A stretch of 9,688 nt of DNA from JAULZV01 sp032117135 (GTDB lineage: Bacteria > Patescibacteriota > Minisyncoccia > Phycocordibacterales > JAACPR01): NCBI GenBank assembly GCA_032117135.1, contig JAULZV010000004.1:1-9688 (forward strand), in the 5' to 3' direction. Shown in pieces: positions 5,741-9,688 of this stretch. The notes below the pieces were generated by a model. It did not search any database, was not told the origin of the DNA, and was given only the letters and a program-made list of their open reading frames with translations. Numbering within the stretch: position 1 is the stretch's first letter; each line of letters begins with the position of its first letter. A program made the position numbers and the translations under genes.

Positions 5741-8125
5741 ATGAACATACGTAAACTGAAACAAAAAATAAAAAGGTTTCTCAGTAAACAAAATATCAAA
5801 AAATTTGCCATGGCCGCTCTCCTGGTTTTTTTCGTCTTCACTGGATTCTTTTTGATATGGCTTAGTACAATTCAACTTCCTGATCTTAATAATTTCGAAA
5901 ATCGAGCCGTTGCCGAATCTACCAAAATTTATGATCGAACTGGTCAAGTCGTACTTTTTGATGTGCACGGCACAGTCAGACGAACCGTTGTTCCCTTAGA
6001 TCAAATCAGTGATTACGTCAAATGGGCAACAATCGCTATCGAGGACAAAAACTTCTATACACACAACGGTATTGAGCCTAAAGCAATTGCTCGTGCGATT
6101 TTGACCAACCTCAAAAACAGAGAACCTTTTAGTGGACAAGGAGGTTCAACCATTACGCAACAAGTGATCAAAAACGCTCTTTTTTCAAGCGACAAACTCG
6201 TATCACGAAAACTCAAAGAGTGGATCTTGGCCCCTCGCCTCGAATCTAAACTCACTAAAGACGAAATTATCGAACTCTATCTCAATGAAGTACCGTATGG
6301 TGGTACTGTTTATGGAGTACAAGAAGCTGCTCGTAAGTTCTTCGGAAAAGACGCAATTGATCTGACACTTGTTGAATCTGCATATATCGCAGCTCTTCCT
6401 CAAGCGCCGACATACTTTTCTCCATATGGAAGCCATCGAGATGCTCTCGAAAAAAGAAAAAATAAAGTACTTGGAGAAATGTATACACTCAATTTCATTA
6501 CACAAAAAGAATATGATGAAGCAATTGCTATTGAAGCCGAATTTCAAAAACAAGAAGATTACGGCATCAAAGCCCCTCATTTTGTAATGTATATCAGAGA
6601 GCTTCTTGAAGAAAAATATGGAGCAGAGATGGTAGAAAAAGGTGGCCTCAAAGTTATCACAACACTTGACTGGGAACTTCAACAAGAAGCAGAAGAGATT
6701 GCTCAAAAATGGGCACTTATAAACAAAACCAAATTTGATGCCGAGAACAGTGCATTTGTTGCAACAGATCCAAATACTGGACAAATTCTTGCAATGGTAG
6801 GATCTCGTAATTATTTTGATGACGAAATTGATGGAAACTACAATATTGCAACAGCCAACAGACAACCAGGTTCTTCTATCAAACCTATCATCTACGCAGA
6901 AGCATTTAATAAGGGATACCGGCCCGAAACTGTTGTATTTGATCTCCCAACCGAATTTTCGGCAACCTGTTACTCGGGAGGAAGTTGTTATAGTCCACAA
7001 AACTATGACATGAAATTCAGAGGTCCAATCTCACTTCGAAGCGCACTTGCTCAATCTCTTAACGTTCCTGCCGTTAAAGTGTTATATCTCGCAGGTCTCG
7101 AAGACGCTCTCTCACTTGCAAAGCGAATGGGTCTTGAAACACTTACTACCGCAAGTCAGTATGGACTAACTCTTGTTCTTGGAGGTGGTGAAGTTCGCCC
7201 TCTCGATATGGCAGCTGCATATGGAGTATTTGCAGCCGATGGTATCAAGCATCCCACAACAGGTTTTCTCAAAGTTCAAGATAAACGAGGAAAAACCCTA
7301 GAAGAATTCAAATCTAATGAACAACGAGTTCTGCCTGAACAAACAGCTCGACTTGTTTCTAATGTGTTGTCAGATAACGTTGCTCGAACACCTGCTTTTG
7401 GATCAAATTCCCCTCTCTTTTTCTCAGGGATAGATGTAGCAGCAAAAACAGGAACAACTAACGATTATCGTGATACATGGATTGTTGGATACACACCCAA
7501 TATCTCAATAGCAGCATGGGCAGGAAACAATGACAACCGATCAATGCAACGAGATGCTGCAGGAGGATATGTAGTGGCGCCAATGTGGAGAGAACTTATG
7601 GATATTGCAATTCAAAAATATCCCGCATCAAGTTTTATAGACCCAACACCTATTGACGACAGTCTTAAACCTATTCTAAAAGGACAATGGGAAAATCCTC
7701 AAGGTGTACACGAAATTTTACATTGGGTACAAAGATCTAACCCGACAGGCCCCACCCCAACCAATCCAGCATCTGATTCTCAATACATTCTTTGGGAAGA
7801 ACCTCTCCAAAAGTGGTTGAGTGGACAATTATCAGAAAGCTCACAATCCAACAAGCTTTCAATTATTAATCCGGAAGCAGGCAAAACCTATTCAGCCTCA
7901 TCTCCAATCTATCTTGCAGCAACACTTCCAGGAGGAAGCATCAAATCAGGACAAGTACTTCTTAACAATGAACGTATTGGCGACATAGATACAGTCGGAG
8001 GAATATTTCTCTTCACACCAAGCGATTATTCTGCAACCAAGAAAGGCTCAAACACTATTCGAATCGAAGCAATTGATTCAGAAGATAAGACACATGTCGA
8101 CTCAGTCAGATTCAATATTGAATAA
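5741..8125 (+). CDS. Class A penicillin-binding protein (PBP1A-type transglycosylase/transpeptidase)
   Basis: This bifunctional enzyme polymerises lipid II glycan strands and cross-links peptides on the outer face of the membrane. A basic N-terminus leads into one membrane segment (about 22-42). The GT51 glycosyltransferase domain follows, with catalytic E101 in 'EDKNFYTHNG', 'GGSTITQQ' (134-141), 'KEWILAPRLESK' (159-170) and 'ELYLNEVPYG' (178-187). The transpeptidase domain has the nucleophile S378 in 'SSIK' (378-381), 'SLN' (439-441) and 'KTGT' (569-572), so both active sites look complete. After about residue 700 comes a beta-rich tail ('IINPEAGKTYSASSP' through 'FNIE'), probably an Ig-like domain that may bind cell-wall or surface partners. 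The length of 794 fits the family. It is transcribed from its own promoter and flanked by terminator 5583-5622 upstream. I give no symbol because the PBP1A/PBP1C paralogue cannot be settled by eye. Confidence 0.95.
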   Translation: MNIRKLKQKIKRFLSKQNIKKFAMAALLVFFVFTGFFLIWLSTIQLPDLNNFENRAVAESTKIYDRTGQVVLFDVHGTVRRTVVPLDQISDYVKWATIAIEDKNFYTHNGIEPKAIARAILTNLKNREPFSGQGGSTITQQVIKNALFSSDKLVSRKLKEWILAPRLESKLTKDEIIELYLNEVPYGGTVYGVQEAARKFFGKDAIDLTLVESAYIAALPQAPTYFSPYGSHRDALEKRKNKVLGEMYTLNFITQKEYDEAIAIEAEFQKQEDYGIKAPHFVMYIRELLEEKYGAEMVEKGGLKVITTLDWELQQEAEEIAQKWALINKTKFDAENSAFVATDPNTGQILAMVGSRNYFDDEIDGNYNIATANRQPGSSIKPIIYAEAFNKGYRPETVVFDLPTEFSATCYSGGSCYSPQNYDMKFRGPISLRSALAQSLNVPAVKVLYLAGLEDALSLAKRMGLETLTTASQYGLTLVLGGGEVRPLDMAAAYGVFAADGIKHPTTGFLKVQDKRGKTLEEFKSNEQRVLPEQTARLVSNVLSDNVARTPAFGSNSPLFFSGIDVAAKTGTTNDYRDTWIVGYTPNISIAAWAGNNDNRSMQRDAAGGYVVAPMWRELMDIAIQKYPASSFIDPTPIDDSLKPILKGQWENPQGVHEILHWVQRSNPTGPTPTNPASDSQYILWEEPLQKWLSGQLSESSQSNKLSIINPEAGKTYSASSPIYLAATLPGGSIKSGQVLLNNERIGDIDTVGGIFLFTPSDYSATKKGSNTIRIEAIDSEDKTHVDSVRFNIE

Positions 8126-8150
8126 CAGTAAAGAAAAACGAGTACTGTTA
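8123..8150. repeat. Inverted repeat spanning the PBP stop codon
   Basis: TAACAGTA (8123-8130) and TACTGTTA (8143-8150) form a perfect 8-bp stem around a 12-base loop. There is no T tract after it, so it is at best a weak mRNA 3'-end structure. Confidence 0.3.
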
Positions 8151-8237
8151 TCTAGCAATACCCCATTATTTTGAAGTATATTTTCTCTACAGCACACTTA
8201 ATACACTCCTATCGATTCAATTTTTATTGATATCTTG

Positions 8238-8243
8238 TATACT
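8238..8243 (+). promoter_or_regulatory. -10 box of the helical-protein operon
   Basis: TATACT lies six bases before the ATG at 8250, again predicting a leaderless mRNA. The upstream -35 region (ATTCAA at 8215-8220, 17-base spacer) is weak. Confidence 0.5.
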
Positions 8244-8249
8244 TTGTAC

Positions 8250-9014
8250 ATGACCCAAAAAATAGGACATAGAGGACCAGAAGGTCAACAAACCATTATT
8301 GATGTGGATGCCGAAATTATTAGCACACAAACAGAGGCAACAAAAGAACCCCTTGAAAATTCAACACAAGAGCAGATCAAAGACGATCCTTTTGCAAAAG
8401 GAAGAGAGAGGATTGCTGCAGTGGGTAATTTTATCAAGTCTTCTAAAGAAAAACTTGGTTCAGTAGCCCAAAATATTGGTGGTAAGATATCAAGATTTTG
8501 GACAAGAACAAAATCTGTTGGAGCAGAGTCTGCAAGAGCAGTATTTTCTGCTGGAAAAGAGTCTGCAGCAGCACTACTTTCAGCCGATGTCCTTGCAAAA
8601 AAAGGAGTGGATTATGTAGGAGGCGCAATTAATAACAAAGTGGAGCAAGTCAAAGGTTTTGTACAAGGTAAAATAGAATTAGCACAAGATGTTGCACTAT
8701 ACGCCAAAGAAAAAACATCTGAGACATTCAATAAAGTAAAAACAGGTATCGATACAAGATACCAATCACTCAAAGGATATGGTGAAAGAGCAGTCGAAAA
8801 GGCAAAAGCTGAATACAATAAACAAAAAAATGACTATCGTAACAAAGTAAACGAAATACGAAGACAAAGACTCCTTAAACAACTTACAGAGCAACACCAA
8901 CAAACAAGTGCGTCTGAGACAGCATTTGCCGCAGCAACAGAAGGATTTACTAAAAAAAGAAAAGAGTTGGAAGAACTAATCGCCCTCTTTAATACTCAGG
9001 GTACTACAGCTTAA
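8250..9014 (+). CDS. Amphipathic-helix, Lys/Ala-rich protein of unknown function
   Basis: The product is 254 residues. I recognise no enzyme motif. The first 50 residues are polar and acidic. Residues 50-220 are a long series of amphipathic helices built from repeats of the kind (V/A)-K-x-F-(V/I)-x-x-K-x-E-(L/A), for example 'VEQVKGFVQGKIELAQD', 'LYAKEKTSETFNKVKTG' and 'YGERAVEKAKAEYNKQ', rich in Lys, Ala and Glu. This pattern resembles apolipoprotein or LEA-type proteins that lie on membranes or protect cell structures, but that is a likeness of composition only. A last helix, 'KKRKELEELIALF', may be coiled coil. No signal peptide or membrane segment is present. The ATG at 8250 is chosen over an in-frame TTG at 8235 because the -10 box TATACT (8238-8243) overlaps the extra codons. 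The next gene begins 11 bases after its stop. Confidence 0.75.
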   Translation: MTQKIGHRGPEGQQTIIDVDAEIISTQTEATKEPLENSTQEQIKDDPFAKGRERIAAVGNFIKSSKEKLGSVAQNIGGKISRFWTRTKSVGAESARAVFSAGKESAAALLSADVLAKKGVDYVGGAINNKVEQVKGFVQGKIELAQDVALYAKEKTSETFNKVKTGIDTRYQSLKGYGERAVEKAKAEYNKQKNDYRNKVNEIRRQRLLKQLTEQHQQTSASETAFAAATEGFTKKRKELEELIALFNTQGTTA

Positions 9015-9025
9015 TTACTATCATT

Positions 9026-9391
9026 ATGGACAAAAACACTTTCATTGAAAAAATAAAATCGAGCACACTGAACGAAGACCGAAAACAAAAAATCCTTACA
9101 TTACTTGAAAATAATGATCTTGATACCGAAACTCAGCAACAGATTAACGATATTATTCAAGGACAAATCGAGGAAATAGATATTGATTTAACTCCGGAAG
9201 ACATGGTTAAATTAAAAGAAGCAGAGAATAAACTCGAAGAAGGACTTACTGCAACAGAGAGAGAATTAAATGAAGATATGCAGTTTGTAGAAAATGAATT
9301 AGAAGATCTTGCTAAAATAGTGCAAGAAGTTGAAGTAATTTCAGATGAAGTTCAAATAGAAGCATTATCTACACAAATTAAAGAATCTTAG
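9026..9391 (+). CDS. Small acidic helical protein of unknown function
   Basis: The 121-residue product is rich in Glu, Asp, Gln and Leu and is predicted to be almost wholly helical. Residues 1-50 ('FIEKIKSSTLNEDRKQKILTLLENN', read in parts, then 'TETQQQINDIIQGQIEEIDI') suggest short helices. Residues 57-120 show heptad-like spacing typical of a coiled coil ('KLKEAENKLEEGLT', 'FVENELEDLAKIVQEVE'). No catalytic motif, signal peptide or membrane segment is seen and I recognise no family. It lies 11 bases downstream of the Lys-rich gene and is followed 34 bases later by a terminator, so the two form an operon. One is acidic and the other basic along most of its length, so they might bind each other; this is inference. 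No Shine-Dalgarno sequence precedes the ATG. Confidence 0.72.
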   Translation: MDKNTFIEKIKSSTLNEDRKQKILTLLENNDLDTETQQQINDIIQGQIEEIDIDLTPEDMVKLKEAENKLEEGLTATERELNEDMQFVENELEDLAKIVQEVEVISDEVQIEALSTQIKES

Positions 9392-9409
9392 TTGTGTAGC
9401 AAGTAGGTA

Positions 9410-9670
9410 TCAAAACAACTTCGACACAAAAAGACCTTCCTTTTGAAGGTCTTTTTGTATTGCTTCCTCTATTTTGCCTCGAAGCAAAGTCATATGAGCC
9501 TTACGAACACCAGAGACTTTTATCTTAACTTCAGTATCAACAACTTGCACATCCGAATCCTCAAGTTCGATCGAGAAACTTTCTCGCAGTGTTGTGAGAA
9601 CAATCTCTTTGATACGTCTCTGATTAAACCCAAGATGAGCATACCGTTTAAGAAGTAGCCCTATTTCCAT
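9410..9670 (-). CDS. Small protein of unknown function, possibly DciA/DUF721-like
   Basis: The 86-residue product has a predicted order of helix ('LGFNQRRIKEIVLTTLRESF'), two beta strands ('VQVVDTEVKIKVSG', about 41-54), a helix ('HMTLLRGKIEEAIQKDL') and a short tail. A beta pair ending in K-V-S followed by a helix containing 'LL-x-x-K-I-E' recalls the KH-like domain of DUF721/DciA proteins, which help load the replicative helicase. The match is loose and the protein is short, so I treat this only as a lead. The ATG at 9670 is near the window edge and the promoter may lie outside. It converges on the operon at 8250-9391, and its last 16 or so codons contain the terminator hairpin at 9426-9458 (residues 71-82). 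The stop codon is TGA. Confidence 0.65.
   Translation of the reverse strand: MEIGLLLKRYAHLGFNQRRIKEIVLTTLRESFSIELEDSDVQVVDTEVKIKVSGVRKAHMTLLRGKIEEAIQKDLQKEGLFVSKLF
9426..9458 (+). terminator. Intrinsic terminator of the helical-protein operon, inside the opposing gene
   Basis: A 14-bp perfect stem (9426-9439 with 9445-9458) with GACCTTC/GAAGGTC at the top, a 5-base loop and a T5 tract near its 3' end. It follows the plus-strand stop at 9391 by 34 bases. The mirror-image sequence is equally terminator-like for the minus-strand gene whose reading frame it interrupts. Confidence 0.82.
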
Positions 9671-9688
9671 ATAGATTATTTATTAAGT

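Noticed and set aside
8123..8150. Hairpin after the PBP gene as an intrinsic terminator
   Set aside because: No T tract follows and the loop is 12 bases, so it does not meet the pattern of the other terminators here.
8235..8249. Upstream TTG start for the helical protein
   Set aside because: The added codons overlap the TATACT -10 box, so the mRNA probably does not contain them; ATG at 8250 fits the leaderless pattern.
1..9688. CRISPR arrays, insertion sequences, tRNA genes
   Set aside because: No regularly spaced repeats, transposase motifs, terminal inverted repeats or cloverleaf sequence were seen on either strand.

Overview
The window looks like an AT-rich chromosomal segment from a Patescibacteria (Candidate Phyla Radiation) type bacterium. 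This is inferred from compact gene spacing, a YebC protein that lacks its middle domain, very small proteins of unknown family, almost no Shine-Dalgarno sequences, and -10 boxes that sit 6-7 bases in front of start codons. The standard bacterial code fits: UGA acts as a stop after ruvC and after the gene at 9410-9670, and no long gene needs UGA to be read through.

Layout. Bases 1-238 hold the 3' end of ruvB. Bases 239-992 hold no credible protein gene but are rich in RNA signals, all on the minus strand: a roughly 400-nt structured RNA whose motifs follow, in order, those of domain I of bacterial 23S rRNA, closed by a terminal helix and an excellent intrinsic terminator; and two tandem paralogous units, each a TTGACT promoter, a TTGGGRTWACCC box and a terminator, predicting RNAs of about 50 nt. 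Bases 993-4106 (minus) hold a large one-polypeptide restriction-modification enzyme (PD-(D/E)xK nuclease, N6-adenine methyltransferase, specificity region). A divergent promoter region leads into yebC-ruvC (plus). After that come a 72-residue protein with no Lys or Arg and 54% Asp+Glu, a class A penicillin-binding protein, and a two-gene unit of helical proteins of unknown function (one amphipathic and Lys/Ala-rich, one acidic). The last gene (minus) is an 86-residue protein converging on that unit; a terminator hairpin lies inside its own coding sequence.

How it fits together. RuvB and RuvC belong to Holliday-junction processing, and yebC-ruvC is a common bacterial pair. The restriction enzyme and the RNA cluster lie on the opposite strand between ruvB and yebC-ruvC, and look like an accessory block placed in a housekeeping neighbourhood. 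The PBP is a standard cell-wall polymerase. The most unusual content is the RNA cluster at about 255-975: the 23S-domain-I-like RNA and the tandem short-RNA units downstream of the restriction-modification gene. All identifications were made by reading alone; no database search was run.
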